From: Wenzhouxiangella sp. 15190
Lineage (GTDB): Bacteria > Pseudomonadota > Gammaproteobacteria > Xanthomonadales > Wenzhouxiangellaceae
Length of the DNA stretch: 59,227 nt
Direction of reading: 5' to 3'
NCBI RefSeq assembly: GCF_003417465.1
Contig: NZ_QVMV01000018.1
Coordinates: forward strand, 1-59,227
A program made the translations under genes and the position numbers. Positions 8,750-17,580 of the stretch are shown in pieces. The notes below the pieces were generated by a model. The model was given only the letters and a program-made list of their open reading frames with translations. It ran no database searches and was not told the origin of the DNA. Every line of letters begins with the position of its first letter. Position 1 is the stretch's first letter.

Positions 8750-9538
8750 TCAGGGGGATAAGGATTTTCCTGGCAACCAGCCGATGTCGTGCGCCGTTTG
8801 CCGTCCAATCTGGCACCGCGCCAGGCTTGGGGCCTGTTGCGCTGAGTCCGGCGTGATGGGGATTTGGCCCGCCATGATTTCGGCAGTCGGTTGCGGATAG
8901 CGCGGTGTCCTGTCGGGTTGGACGTAGCCTTCGGGAAACTTCGGCAAGCCCGTGGCGGGGTCGTAGAGGTCGCGGGCATTAACGGTGTGCAGCAGCTCAT
9001 GGACGAGGATGACCTGGTTGAGCCCCCGCAGTTTTTCGCTGGCTGACAGGCTGGCCAACCCCAGCCGGGGACTGGACATGCCGATGGACTGCGCATCCAG
9101 GTTTGGGTCGTCCTGGGCGCTGTAGCGAGCGATGATCACGATGTCGGGGTTCAGGCCGCGGGTATCCAGTCGCCAGTGCCACCAGCGGAGGCTTACTGCC
9201 CATTCCAGTTTCCGCCAGTAGCTGCCGTTGCCTGGCGGCAGGGGCGGCGTGCTCCGGAGCGGTCGCCCCATCCGAATATCGAAGGGTCGATCGAGGGGTA
9301 AGCCGTGGCGTGTCGCCTGCGCGGCCAACCAGTCCTCGACTGGATCGAAATACTCGCCGTCGAGCGAGTCAAGCCAGCGCCGAACCTCTGCCGAGCCATC
9401 GGCATTATAGGGGTAGACGGCGACGACGAGCGTATCCGACCAGTCGGGCCGATGGTCTTGCTCCCAGAAGGCGACAATCACCAGCGGAAAAAGAAGCAGC
9501 AGCAGGATCAACACCCGGAGCTGTTTTGCACGCGTCAT
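8750..9538 (-). CDS. Membrane-anchored zincin-like metalloprotease of unknown family
   Basis: 262 residues from MTRAKQLRVL; the longer frame upstream runs through a REP-like arm and was not used. A single hydrophobic anchor LILLLLLFPLVIVAF (about 9-24) precedes a domain likely outside the cytoplasm. The motif VHELLHTVNARD at 179-190 gives HExxH with an aspartate six residues after the second histidine, the spacing of the snapalysin-type HExxHxxGxxD site, although the glycine is replaced by asparagine. A second conserved-looking block, EIMAGQIPITPDS, follows. I do not recognise a named family. It stands alone, flanked by REP-like sequences on both sides, and may be a small extracytoplasmic protease or peptidase. 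Confidence 0.7.
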   Translation of the reverse strand: MTRAKQLRVLILLLLLFPLVIVAFWEQDHRPDWSDTLVVAVYPYNADGSAEVRRWLDSLDGEYFDPVEDWLAAQATRHGLPLDRPFDIRMGRPLRSTPPLPPGNGSYWRKLEWAVSLRWWHWRLDTRGLNPDIVIIARYSAQDDPNLDAQSIGMSSPRLGLASLSASEKLRGLNQVILVHELLHTVNARDLYDPATGLPKFPEGYVQPDRTPRYPQPTAEIMAGQIPITPDSAQQAPSLARCQIGRQTAHDIGWLPGKSLSP

Positions 9539-9612
9539 CGTGGCTCCGATCAGTGGCGACGAACGGTTGCGGTCGATGAACCATATCGCAATATGTCCGA
9601 TCAGCCAATCCT

Positions 9613-9632
9613 GAAAACCGGGGCACCCACGA
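9613..9632 (+). repeat. REP-like solo arm
   Basis: GAAAACCGGGGCACCCACGA matches the arm consensus AAAACCxGGACACCCACGA with one core change. A GGGTGTCC at 9778-9785 in opposite orientation might be its decayed partner across the spacer. The arm lies upstream of the zincin gene and overlaps the open frame extension of that gene. Confidence 0.6.
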
Positions 9633-9941
9633 TGTTCTTGGCTCAATCATCCTGGCCATGGTCGGCTGGATATCAGAATCTGCTGAAATTCGTGCTCGAA
9701 TGGCCGGGGTTTGGCGTATAGAGAAGTGTCTGCGGGCTGCCTGAGGTCAACTTCGGGCAAGGGCTAGCGTCTTGCAGGGTGTCCCGAATTCGTCTCCTGA
9801 TGCTGCGGTCATCGATTGGCCATTCGACGCTTCAAAATGGCGTCTTTATACTCCACAAGGGGGCTGTGGAAGAACGATCGTGCTGGTGACCGTGGCGCCT
9901 CATCCGATGGTTCGGCCCCGTTTCCGAACACACAGGCATTC

Positions 9942-10973
9942 ATGGACAAACTCCTCCAGCCGCTTCTCGAGCTTTCACCCTTCACGATCTACCTGCTGAT
10001 CGGGCTGTTCTGCTGGTCGGAGGGCGCATTCTTCCTGGGTTTCGTGACGCCGGGGGAGCTTGCCGTCGTGGTCGGTGGGATTCTCGCCTCGCGCGGCCAC
10101 CTCGAGATGGATGTCCTGCTGGGGGTCGTGGTGTCTGCGACTATTGCGGGCAATGCCACCGGATTTTACGTGGGTCGCCGTTGGGGCACCGGAATGCTGG
10201 AATGGGCGCCGCTTCAGCGATTCTTCGGCCCTTCGATCCGGTTAACGCTCCGGGTGACCGGCACTCAGGGAATTGCACGGACGCTCGCGCCCGGGGTCCG
10301 CTGGCTAAACCGACGGTTCGACCCGCGCTTGGCCCAGGGGCTGAGCCTGACGCTGGGATTCTTCGCCCTTATGGGAGCGATCGGAGGCGCGGGCCTGGTG
10401 TTCAGTCAGACTCAGGCGGTCGAGGGGTTGGCGCTGATCGACTTCCCTGTTCTCGAGTGGATGGGAAAGACTCGAACCGATGAGGCGGTCTCGATCGCAT
10501 GCGGCGGGCTGCTGGCATTTCACTGGCCCGGTGTCTTCGAAGTGGCGGTGCCGCTGATGGCCTTCGCCTGGTGGCGGGTGGGCTGGTTCGCCGCGATCCG
10601 AATCGGCGTCGGTGTCGTAGGCGCGGCCGGCGGCGCCTATTTCCTCGATCGATTCGTGCTCGAAGGACACGTCCCCGGTGCCGAGTTCCCCTCGGTGCCG
10701 GTCGCCGTTGCAGCGGTGCTGCTGGTTCATACGACGGCGCTCACGGCCAGGATGCTTGATTGGGGAGGTGCGGTGGCTTGTGCGGCGATCGGCACGTTCG
10801 TCTTGTGCACGGTCGCGCTGGGAACGGTCGTGGCCGGCTGGGCAGCGCCGTCGGGAATCGCACTGGGGTTGGCCCTGGGGATGGCCTGGGCGACGACGCT
10901 GGAACTGCCCGGGACCGCCCTGCGCTCGAAGCCCCCCTCCCCGGAAGAGGAGCAGGGCGATTCGCCCCGGTGA
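9942..10973 (+). CDS. DedA-PAP2 fusion remnant or pseudoenzyme, membrane protein
   Basis: 343 residues from MDKLLQPLLE. Residues 1-80 match the first half of a DedA/VTT domain (EGAFFLGFVTPGELAVVV, YVGRRWG). The second DedA half appears deleted and the frame passes directly into a region aligned with the PAP2 part of known DedA-PAP2 fusions (QGLSLTLGFFALMG onward). In a live PAP2 phosphatase one expects a KxxxxxxRP block, PSGH and SRxxxxxHxxxD. Here the equivalent PSGH site reads EFPSVP, and the last motif is GWAAPSG with no histidine or aspartate. About nine hydrophobic segments remain. The frame is fully open, so it may be a non-catalytic membrane protein rather than a pseudogene. It converges on the holin-like gene with a 10-bp gap. 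Confidence 0.65.
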   Translation: MDKLLQPLLELSPFTIYLLIGLFCWSEGAFFLGFVTPGELAVVVGGILASRGHLEMDVLLGVVVSATIAGNATGFYVGRRWGTGMLEWAPLQRFFGPSIRLTLRVTGTQGIARTLAPGVRWLNRRFDPRLAQGLSLTLGFFALMGAIGGAGLVFSQTQAVEGLALIDFPVLEWMGKTRTDEAVSIACGGLLAFHWPGVFEVAVPLMAFAWWRVGWFAAIRIGVGVVGAAGGAYFLDRFVLEGHVPGAEFPSVPVAVAAVLLVHTTALTARMLDWGGAVACAAIGTFVLCTVALGTVVAGWAAPSGIALGLALGMAWATTLELPGTALRSKPPSPEEEQGDSPR

Positions 10974-10983
10974 TCTCAGCACG

Positions 10984-11460
10984 TCAGCGCTGACGCTGGG
11001 ATCGACGCAGGGATTCGGATTCCGAATAGCGCGAATACAGGTCCATCAGCACATGACGGAAACGGTCGCTGTAACCGGCCGCGATGCCCAGTGCCAGCGT
11101 CGCGATCGCTGCCCTGTCGGGGTGGTTTCGGACCCAGTCGCTCAGCACCGGGTCGGCGTGTTCGCGCAGGAAGTTCTCGAAATCCTCGCCAAGATCGAGA
11201 TCTTCTCTATCCGATCGAGCGGTCGATCGCGAAGAACCGCCGCGGCCGGCGTTGGCAATTCGCGCGATTACCAGGATCAGAGCGATCAGCACGATGCCGC
11301 ATGCTGCCGTCACCAACGCGGCCAGTTTCGGTGGCAAGGTTTCGCTGAAAGCGAAGTAGCCGGCGAGGCTGAGAAACGCGAACACGCACAACGCCAGCGG
11401 CACGATCAACGCCGTCACCAACGCGCCGGTTTCAATGCGTCTCTTCAGCTTCTTCAGCAT
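10984..11460 (-). CDS. Small membrane protein, phage-holin/YqjE-like family
   Basis: 158 residues. Two hydrophobic helices, about 13-35 and 43-66, are followed by a charged, mostly helical cytoplasmic tail with SDREDLDLGEDF and a second amphipathic part near residue 120. In many proteobacteria a protein of this type follows an ElaB/YqjD-type gene, as here, and is annotated as a phage holin family protein (YqjE-like), although the locus is not a prophage. It is cotranscribed with the ElaB-like gene 28 bases upstream. The role is unknown; cell-envelope stress or membrane association of ribosomes has been proposed for the neighbours. Confidence 0.6.
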   Translation of the reverse strand: MLKKLKRRIETGALVTALIVPLALCVFAFLSLAGYFAFSETLPPKLAALVTAACGIVLIALILVIARIANAGRGGSSRSTARSDREDLDLGEDFENFLREHADPVLSDWVRNHPDRAAIATLALGIAAGYSDRFRHVLMDLYSRYSESESLRRSQRQR

Positions 11461-11488
11461 CGCACTCTCCGGATATCAGTGCTTGCTT

Positions 11489-11764
11489 TCAGCGGCTGAG
11501 CAGCTTGCCGAGAATGAAACCGATGCCGAGCGCGGCTGCGATGCTGGTCATCGGGCGTTCCTCGATTTCCTTCTCGAACGCACTCCAGCTCTGGCGGGCC
11601 TGCTCGCGCGATTGATTGGCCGCGGCGCGGATACGGTCCCGGCCTTCGTCGGTTGCGGAGTGTGCCAGCCTGGAAACGGTCTTGCTCATCTCTGAGAGCT
11701 CACCTTTCAGTGCGGAAAACTCGTCTTTCAGCTCTTTAAGTTCCTTGTCCGTTGCAGTGGCCAT
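11489..11764 (-). CDS. ElaB/YqjD-type DUF883 membrane-anchored protein
   Basis: 91 residues. The first 60 form a charged amphipathic coil (KELKDEFSALKGELSEM and RAAANQSREQARQSW) and the end is ERPMTSIAAALGIGFILGKLL, the glycine-rich single C-terminal transmembrane helix of DUF883. In E. coli, relatives YqjD and ElaB are tail-anchored inner-membrane proteins that bind ribosomes in stationary phase. Length and ending fit. A GGAGGG ribosome binding site lies upstream of the start. It leads the two-gene unit with the holin-like gene. Confidence 0.85.
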   Translation of the reverse strand: MATATDKELKELKDEFSALKGELSEMSKTVSRLAHSATDEGRDRIRAAANQSREQARQSWSAFEKEIEERPMTSIAAALGIGFILGKLLSR

Positions 11765-11858
11765 GGGGCCCTCCTGTTATGCGTAATTTGACAAAGAATC
11801 GCCTGATCAGAATAGCATCGGACGAAAAACCGGGCCACAAAAACCCACACAAAACCCA

Positions 11859-12031
11859 AAAACCAGAACACCCACGATTCTTTCTCCGAAATCGGCGAGA
11901 ACCGGGACCGATAACCGGTACACCAGTAATTTGTTTCTGCAGGCAATCTCCTTCGAACGGAGGCGATATTTTCCGGCCTGGCCTGCACGTTGACTAGCGC
12001 AACTTCGGTGAATTCGTGGGTGTCCCAGTTT
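11859..12031. repeat. REP-like inverted pair, 173 bp
   Basis: AAACCAGAACACCCACGATTC begins at 11859 and the reverse arm AATTCGTGGGTGTCCCAGTTT ends at 12031, with about 130 bp between. It is the longest pair in the window and abuts the transporter relic that starts on its right edge. The interior has runs of AAACCCACAC-like sequence but no gene. Confidence 0.75.
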
Positions 12032-12222
12032 GGGCGCTTCTGATCGTCGGCGGCGAAAGAGCCCTCGACAGCCTGCAGACCGGCGCCATCGCCGCAGGCT
12101 TGCCGGTCGCCTTGATCCTGTGTCTTCCCTGCTTCAGCCTGATGCGTGCCCTCGGACGCGAATTGAGCGTGGAAGGCGCGCGCCTATCCTGGGGACCTGC
12201 CAGCGGGCGCGAAGAGTGCTGA
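12032..12222 (+). pseudogene. C-terminal relic of a BCCT-family transporter
   Basis: The frame reads WALLIVGGERALDSLQ, TGAIAAGLPVALILC and FSLMRALGREL before a short polar tail and a stop. This closely follows the last transmembrane helix of betaine/choline/carnitine transporters (pattern LLLAGGLxALQTAAIxxxLPFxxILLxM). All the rest of the transporter, over 450 residues, is absent. The homology begins exactly where the REP-like right arm ends, so the repeat sits at the deletion or rearrangement boundary. There is no start signal of its own and it is not expected to be expressed as a functional protein. Recognition is by motif memory. Confidence 0.65.
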
Positions 12223-12393
12223 TCGTCATGCGGGGGTTGAAGCGCGGCTCCTCTCAGCTGACCAGCAGGCTGAGTGACTGAACCATGGCGGAATGATGGC
12301 GACACGTCCGGCGCCGTGTATTCGGAGCTAAACGAAATCCCCCGGAATGGCTTCGCGTCCCAGTTGTCACTCAAGACGCGTTTTTTCGCGTTC

Positions 12394-13704
12394 TCATGCG
12401 GCCTCCGGCCCGAACGGACGTATCCGGAAATCGAGCAGGTCGCGCACTTCCTCGTATTTCACCAGCAAATCGTCCTCGTTGTCGGCGCCGAGAAAGATTT
12501 CGGCGACTTCGAAGCTGTAACTGTCTTGCAATTCCAGATCGCTGAGCGCCGTGCCCTGTGAGGCCAGCACGCGGATCCGGGCTTCCGGATACTTCGCCTG
12601 CACGCGGGCGATGTCCCGATCGTTGGGAACGCGCTCGATGATACCGTCTTCGAAGTAGCGCAGCATGAACTTGCCCGAGAAATGGAAATCGCCTTCGCGA
12701 TAGGGAAATGCCGGCCGCCGCCCCAGCGCCAGGTCGAGGACCACCTTCTGGTTGGGCACGCCATCGACCATCAGAAACAGCGGCGAATGCGACTTCGAGA
12801 TGCGCGCATTGATTTCGAGAAGGCGGATGGTGTCGGCATCCGGATCCCAGTAGAACTCGATGTTGAACGCGGCGCCGTCATAGCCGAAATGCCGCATCAC
12901 CTTGCGGGCGATTTCGATCATCCGTTCCTGCACTTCGACCGGTAATGCCGAGGGATACTGGTAATGGCTGAACGAGGAGCCGTGCTTACCGAAACGCTTC
13001 GAGTCGATGACGCCGAAGATCAATACCTCGCCTTCCCAGCAATAGCCCTCGAGCGTGCACTGCTCGCCTTGTGAGACGATCTCCTCGATGATGCAATGGT
13101 AACCGTCGATCGGCGCGATCTCGTCGGGCACGTCGACGTGTTCAAGGAACTGGTTCATCGGCCTGGCCATGATGCCGATCTGTTTGCGCACCTGCGGCAG
13201 GTGCTGCTCGAACGTTTTTCGGCTGTCGACATGAAAGCCGAGAAACGACGAATGCGACTTGATTGGCTTGAACCAGAAAGGATAGTCGAGTTCGAGTCCG
13301 GCAAGCGGATCGTCAGCGAACGGATCGATGGCCTGAAACCGACCCACCACCTCCGGGACGGCCTTGCGCTGTTCAATGCGCGACCAGTATTTGTGTTCGC
13401 ACTTGGCGACCGCTGCCAGCGGCGCGCCCGGCAGCCCGAACTCCCTGGCGACCAGCGGCACGGCCAGTGAGGTCGGCAGATCCCAGTAGCCCATCACGCC
13501 ATCAGGCGGCGCCGGCGCCGCCTCGAACAGTTCACCGGCATGTGCGAGGATGTCGTTCATCGATGGGTAGGCGAGTTCGGGGGGATGAACGATCTGCGAC
13601 TTGTCGAACAGCGCGTGGTACTCGTATTCCTCGTTGTCGTCGTGAATCGTTTCGAGCAGGTCGAGATGAAACCGGTCGAGACCCATGACATAGACGTTCT
13701 TCAT
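12394..13704 (-). CDS. ATP-grasp ligase-like protein
   Basis: 436 residues from MKNVYVMGLDRFHLDLLETI, preceded by a GGAGGG ribosome binding site; a longer frame upstream was not used. The ATP-grasp fold shows in FWFKPIKSHSSFLGF (nucleotide-binding lysine strand), EEIVSQGEQCTLEGYCWEG, and the metal-binding end AAFNIEFYWDPDADTIRLLEINARIS. The EINAR motif keeps the glutamate and asparagine expected of active carboxylate-amine ligases. The N-terminal about 100 residues are a pre-ATP-grasp domain. The target is unknown; such stand-alone enzymes join a carboxylate to an amine via acyl phosphate. It is monocistronic, with a 756-bp non-coding region on its 5' side. Confidence 0.85.
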   Translation of the reverse strand: MKNVYVMGLDRFHLDLLETIHDDNEEYEYHALFDKSQIVHPPELAYPSMNDILAHAGELFEAAPAPPDGVMGYWDLPTSLAVPLVAREFGLPGAPLAAVAKCEHKYWSRIEQRKAVPEVVGRFQAIDPFADDPLAGLELDYPFWFKPIKSHSSFLGFHVDSRKTFEQHLPQVRKQIGIMARPMNQFLEHVDVPDEIAPIDGYHCIIEEIVSQGEQCTLEGYCWEGEVLIFGVIDSKRFGKHGSSFSHYQYPSALPVEVQERMIEIARKVMRHFGYDGAAFNIEFYWDPDADTIRLLEINARISKSHSPLFLMVDGVPNQKVVLDLALGRRPAFPYREGDFHFSGKFMLRYFEDGIIERVPNDRDIARVQAKYPEARIRVLASQGTALSDLELQDSYSFEVAEIFLGADNEDDLLVKYEEVRDLLDFRIRPFGPEAA

Positions 13705-14460
13705 CCGGAGCCCTCCATTCAAGGTGGTGCTGCCTGTCAACAACATCGAGGCTACCGGGCCTGCTCCGAATAGGTATTGACCTGTATCAGGAATCAGGAC
13801 AATCAAGAGTCTTCTGAAAGAATCGTCTTGGTCGGCCAGGCTGGTCATGCTGCCGGAATGGGCATCTCGAGGAAAACAGGGCGGGAAGGAGATTCCCGCT
13901 CATAACAAAACCCCGGTCTTCTGGAACCGGGGTCTGTCCGCGGATAATTTGAGATTGGAGCACTAGCGCTGGGATCCTGATATTCGACAAAAATGCTTCC
14001 AACTTCAAGAGTCTTGGCTTTTGCCACCAGATCTCGCTGGATCGAGCTCTCTAGTGCCGCTTCACCCTTGTGAGGCTTCCGCGTCGAGTATAGATTTACG
14101 CCCATGCGAAGGGCCTGTCAATCACTTCGTAGTAAAAGTGAAGGAAAAATTGACCTGCGTCATCAGAAGGGACGTACGGGCCGGTCCGACCACTCGTGTC
14201 CCATGCCGTCGTCTTCGGCGGGCCTCGCACAGGTGAAAGCTCGGACGGGCTTCTCAGGATGGCTCAATCCAGGGTGCTTTTCATGCCCGACTGGACCCGA
14301 GTGCACAAAACTTGGAGAATGAGTGGCCGCTGCCTTGCCAGGCAGGACACACTATCCGTACAAAAAGGCACGCCCGCTCCCGATGGAGCCGCGTCAAAGG
14401 AGTGGTGCGAGCCTTAACATCATGCAGGTCTGTTTTGCCTGCCAATCCAAGGAGCATTCC
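13705..14460. other. Long spacer with one terminator hairpin
   Basis: This 756-bp gap separates two divergently oriented genes. Apart from the hairpin at 13910-13933, I recognise nothing. A minus-strand frame at 13845-14105 starts MGVNLYSTRKPHKG and runs through the hairpin; it lacks a ribosome binding site, but a small RNA or short gene reading toward the hairpin is possible. Confidence 0.4.
13910..13933 (-). terminator. Rho-independent terminator-like hairpin
   Basis: ACCCCGGT (13910-13917) and ACCGGGGT (13926-13933) form a perfect 8-bp stem with an 8-base loop. Read on the minus strand the stem is followed by TTTTGTTATG, a weak U-tract. No confident gene ends here, so it may terminate an unannotated minus-strand transcript from the 14 kb spacer. 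Confidence 0.55.
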
Positions 14461-17400
14461 ATGCCCATCGAACGACACGGTTGCCGTGTTGCCGTCAACT
14501 GGCTCTTCGCCATCGTCCTGATTCTTGCGGGCGCGACGGCAGCCGCGCAGGCGCCCATCCAGGGGCTTCAGGACAACGCCGATTCTCATTACGCCCTGGT
14601 CAACGCCACGGTGGTCACCGAGCCCGGCGAGCGCCTGGATAACGCCACGATCCTGATCGAGGACGAGCGCATCGTCGCCGTCGGGGAGGATCTCGAGGCG
14701 CCGCAAGGTGTGCAGCGCATCGATCTTGAGGGCGCTTTCGTTTATCCCGGCTTTATCGATCTGATGGCCGAGTACGGCGTGCCGTCCGCCGAGGGCGACG
14801 GCACGAGTTGGGGCGATCCGCCGATTTACGAGGTCGAGCGACCCGGTGCGGTTTCCTGGAACGCCGCCCTGCATGCCGACCGCGAGTGGGTGGCGGCGTT
14901 CGAGCCCGACGGCGATGCGGCCGAGCGCTGGCGCGGCAATGGATTCGCCGCCGTGCAGACCGCCCGCCTGGACGGCATCCTGCGCGGTCGCGGGGCGCTG
15001 GTTTCGCTGGCACCCGGCAGCGCCAATGAGCGCGTGATCGACGCCGATGGCTTGCACTTCGGCGCTTTCAACAAGGGTGCCTCCAGCCAGGCTTATCCGA
15101 GTTCGTTGATGGGCAGCATCGCGCTGCTTCGCCAAACCTTGAGCGATGCCCAGTGGTATCCGCAGGCGCTGGCCGCCGACGACACCCGATTCCTCGACGA
15201 ACCCGTAGCCATGCAGCGGGGACTGGCCGCAATGCAGGACGTGTTCGGGCGCGGCCTGCTGTTCGACCCGGGCAACGCCGAGTCGATGCTGCGTGCCAGC
15301 GCGCTGGCGGCCGAATTCGATCTGCCGATGATCCTGCGGGCCGACGCCCACGCCTGGGAACACGCCGAGGCGCTGGCCGAGACCGGTCATCCGGTGCTGG
15401 TGTCGTTGGATTTCCCCAAGCCGCCGCCTGTAGCCACCTCTGGTGACGTGCTGGATGCCTCGGTGGCCGAGCTGCGCCGATGGGAGCGTGCGGCCTACCA
15501 GCCGGCCATGCTGGCCGAAGCGGGACTCCGAATGGCATTTACCCAGCACGGAATGGAGAAAGCCGATAAGTTCTGGCCGAATCTGCGACGTGCCGTCGAG
15601 CGTGGACTGGGTGCCGACACCGCGCTGGCGGCGCTGACGACCACGCCCGCCGATCTGATCGGCGCCGATGAGGAGCTGGGGAGAATCGCGCCGGGCTATC
15701 GCGCCAACCTGGTGGTCGCCGACGGCGATCTGTTCGACTCCGACGCGCGTCTGCTCGAAACCTGGGTCGATGGACACCGCCACGAGCAAGTGGCGATGGA
15801 ACAGCGCGCCCTGCTGGGCGATTACGCCGGCGAGCTGGGCGGCGTGGAAGGCACGCTCAGCGTCGCCCCCGCACGAGGCAAGAAACTCAAGGTCAGCTTC
15901 GAGCACGAGGACGGCAAGCTGTCCTTCAAAGAAGCCAGTGTGGCTTTCGGCGAGCTGCGTGCCCGCAGCGCGGATGCACTGGGCGATTGGCCCAAGGCGA
16001 CGCGCCTGGTTCTGCGCCCCTCCGACGAGGGCCTGAGCGGTGAGACGATCGGGCCGGACGGCTCCACCCGGGCGCTGGCGTTGAACCAAGCGGCGGTCGC
16101 CGACGAAGAAGCCGATAAAAACGACGATAAACAATCCGGAGAGGCCGAAACGGCGGATCGCGCCCCGGTCTCGCGCATCGTCTCCCCCAACCAGGCCTTC
16201 GGCCGCGCCGAGATGCCGCAGCAACGCGACGTGCTGGTTCGCAATGCCACCATCTGGACCCAGGGCGAGCAGGGCGTGCTCGAGAACGCCGACTTGCTGG
16301 TACGCGACGGCCTGATCCGCGAAGTGGGTGAGGACCTCGCCGCACCGCAGGGCGCGACCGTGATCGATGCCGAGGGCCGGCACGTTACGCCGGGGCTGAT
16401 CGACGAGCATTCCCACATCGCCATCTCGCGCGGCGTGAACGAGGGTTCGCACCCGGTCACGTCCGAGGTGCGCATTGCCGACGTGGTCACCGGAAACGAC
16501 GTGGACATCTACCGCGGCCTGGCCGGCGGGACCACCATCGCGCAGCTGTTGCACGGTTCGGCCAACCCGATCGGCGGTCAGGCCCAGGTGATCAAACTGC
16601 GCTGGGGGCAGGACGCCGAGGGACTGAAAATGAATGAAGCCCCGCCCAGCATCAAGTTCGCGCTGGGCGAGAACGTCAAGCAGAGCAACTGGGGCGACGA
16701 CGTCGACAGCCGTTATCCGCAAACGCGCATGGGTGTGAACACGCTGATGCGCGCCGCCCTCAACGCGTCAGTGGCCTACCGTGAGCGCCACCAGGCCTAC
16801 AATGAGTTGTCGAGCCGGGCGCGTCGCGATACCGCCCCGCCGCGGGTTGATTACCAGCTTGAGGCCCTGGCCGAGGTGGTCAACGAGGAGCGTTTCGTGC
16901 ACGTGCACTCCTACGTCGCCTCGGAAATTCTCGCCTTCATGCGACTGGCCGAATCGATGGGCTTCACCATCCAGACCTTCACTCACATTCTCGAGGGCTA
17001 CAAGGTCGCCAGCGAGATGGCCGAGCACGGCGCCGGGGCGTCGAGCTTTGCCGACTGGTGGGCCTACAAGTACGAGGTCATCGACGCCATCCCCTACAAC
17101 ACCTGCTTGATGATGGAGGCGGGTGTGCTGACGTCGGTCAACTCTGACAGCGCCGACTTGCACCGGCGACTGAACCAGGAGGCGGCCAAGTCGCTTACCT
17201 ATTGCGACAACGTCACCGAGGAGCAGGTGCTGGATCTGGTCACGATCAACCCGGCGAGGCAGCTCGAGATCGATGAATACGTGGGTTCGCTCGAGCCGGG
17301 CAAGCAGGCCGATTTCGTGATCTGGAACGATCACCCGCTGTCGGTCTACGCGAGGGCCGATGAGACCTGGGTCGACGGACGCCGCTACTTCAGCCGCAGC

Positions 17401-17580
17401 GAGGACGAGGAACTGCGCCAGGCGGCCGCCAGCGAGAAACAGGCGCTGATCGAGCGCGTGCTGGCCGGCGACGAAGCGCCGCGCGAAGACGATGAGCAAG
17501 ACGTTGAACACCAACACGAATGGCACTGCGAACACAACGTCGACGTGTGGGCCATTCTCAACCGCGGGGATCAGTCATGA
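14461..17580 (+). CDS. Secreted double-domain amidohydrolase (N half degenerate)
   Basis: 1039 residues from MPIERHGCRV, preceded by AAGGAG at 14449-14454; a longer frame adds nothing. A signal peptide (WLFAIVLILAGATAAAQA) directs export. Two amidohydrolase-like halves follow. The first (about 35-480) has GAFVYPGFIDLMAEYG where a metal-binding H-x-H would be expected, so it cannot bind metals in the usual way. The second (about 590-1000) has PGLIDEHSHIAIS (H650, H652), HVHSYVASE, FTHILEGYK and SVNSDSADLH, the full imidazolonepropionase-like site. A charged linker (DEEADKNDDKQSGEAET) joins them. The stop overlaps the start of the next amidohydrolase by ATGA, so they are translationally coupled. 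Substrate is likely a cyclic amide or peptide-like compound, unknown. Confidence 0.85.
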   Translation: MPIERHGCRVAVNWLFAIVLILAGATAAAQAPIQGLQDNADSHYALVNATVVTEPGERLDNATILIEDERIVAVGEDLEAPQGVQRIDLEGAFVYPGFIDLMAEYGVPSAEGDGTSWGDPPIYEVERPGAVSWNAALHADREWVAAFEPDGDAAERWRGNGFAAVQTARLDGILRGRGALVSLAPGSANERVIDADGLHFGAFNKGASSQAYPSSLMGSIALLRQTLSDAQWYPQALAADDTRFLDEPVAMQRGLAAMQDVFGRGLLFDPGNAESMLRASALAAEFDLPMILRADAHAWEHAEALAETGHPVLVSLDFPKPPPVATSGDVLDASVAELRRWERAAYQPAMLAEAGLRMAFTQHGMEKADKFWPNLRRAVERGLGADTALAALTTTPADLIGADEELGRIAPGYRANLVVADGDLFDSDARLLETWVDGHRHEQVAMEQRALLGDYAGELGGVEGTLSVAPARGKKLKVSFEHEDGKLSFKEASVAFGELRARSADALGDWPKATRLVLRPSDEGLSGETIGPDGSTRALALNQAAVADEEADKNDDKQSGEAETADRAPVSRIVSPNQAFGRAEMPQQRDVLVRNATIWTQGEQGVLENADLLVRDGLIREVGEDLAAPQGATVIDAEGRHVTPGLIDEHSHIAISRGVNEGSHPVTSEVRIADVVTGNDVDIYRGLAGGTTIAQLLHGSANPIGGQAQVIKLRWGQDAEGLKMNEAPPSIKFALGENVKQSNWGDDVDSRYPQTRMGVNTLMRAALNASVAYRERHQAYNELSSRARRDTAPPRVDYQLEALAEVVNEERFVHVHSYVASEILAFMRLAESMGFTIQTFTHILEGYKVASEMAEHGAGASSFADWWAYKYEVIDAIPYNTCLMMEAGVLTSVNSDSADLHRRLNQEAAKSLTYCDNVTEEQVLDLVTINPARQLEIDEYVGSLEPGKQADFVIWNDHPLSVYARADETWVDGRRYFSRSEDEELRQAAASEKQALIERVLAGDEAPREDDEQDVEHQHEWHCEHNVDVWAILNRGDQS

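Noticed and set aside
10983-10994. GTCAGCGCTGAC palindrome between converging DedA-PAP2-like and holin-like genes
   Set aside because: Only a 12-bp palindrome overlapping a stop codon; too small to call a terminator or operator.
10984-11764. Prophage remnant because of a holin-like annotation
   Set aside because: The holin-like gene next to an ElaB/YqjD gene is a common chromosomal pair and no other phage gene is near.
12394-13704. One pathway uniting the three ATP-grasp-related genes at 4.4, 12.4 and 57.2 kb
   Set aside because: They are far apart with unrelated neighbours, so no shared pathway can be supported.
13845-14105. 86-codon minus-strand frame as a small gene
   Set aside because: It reads through a terminator-like hairpin and lacks a ribosome binding site.
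14281-16722. 813-codon open frame antisense to the first amidohydrolase
   Set aside because: It has no ribosome binding site or recognisable domain, and mirrors codon bias of the amidohydrolase gene on the other strand.
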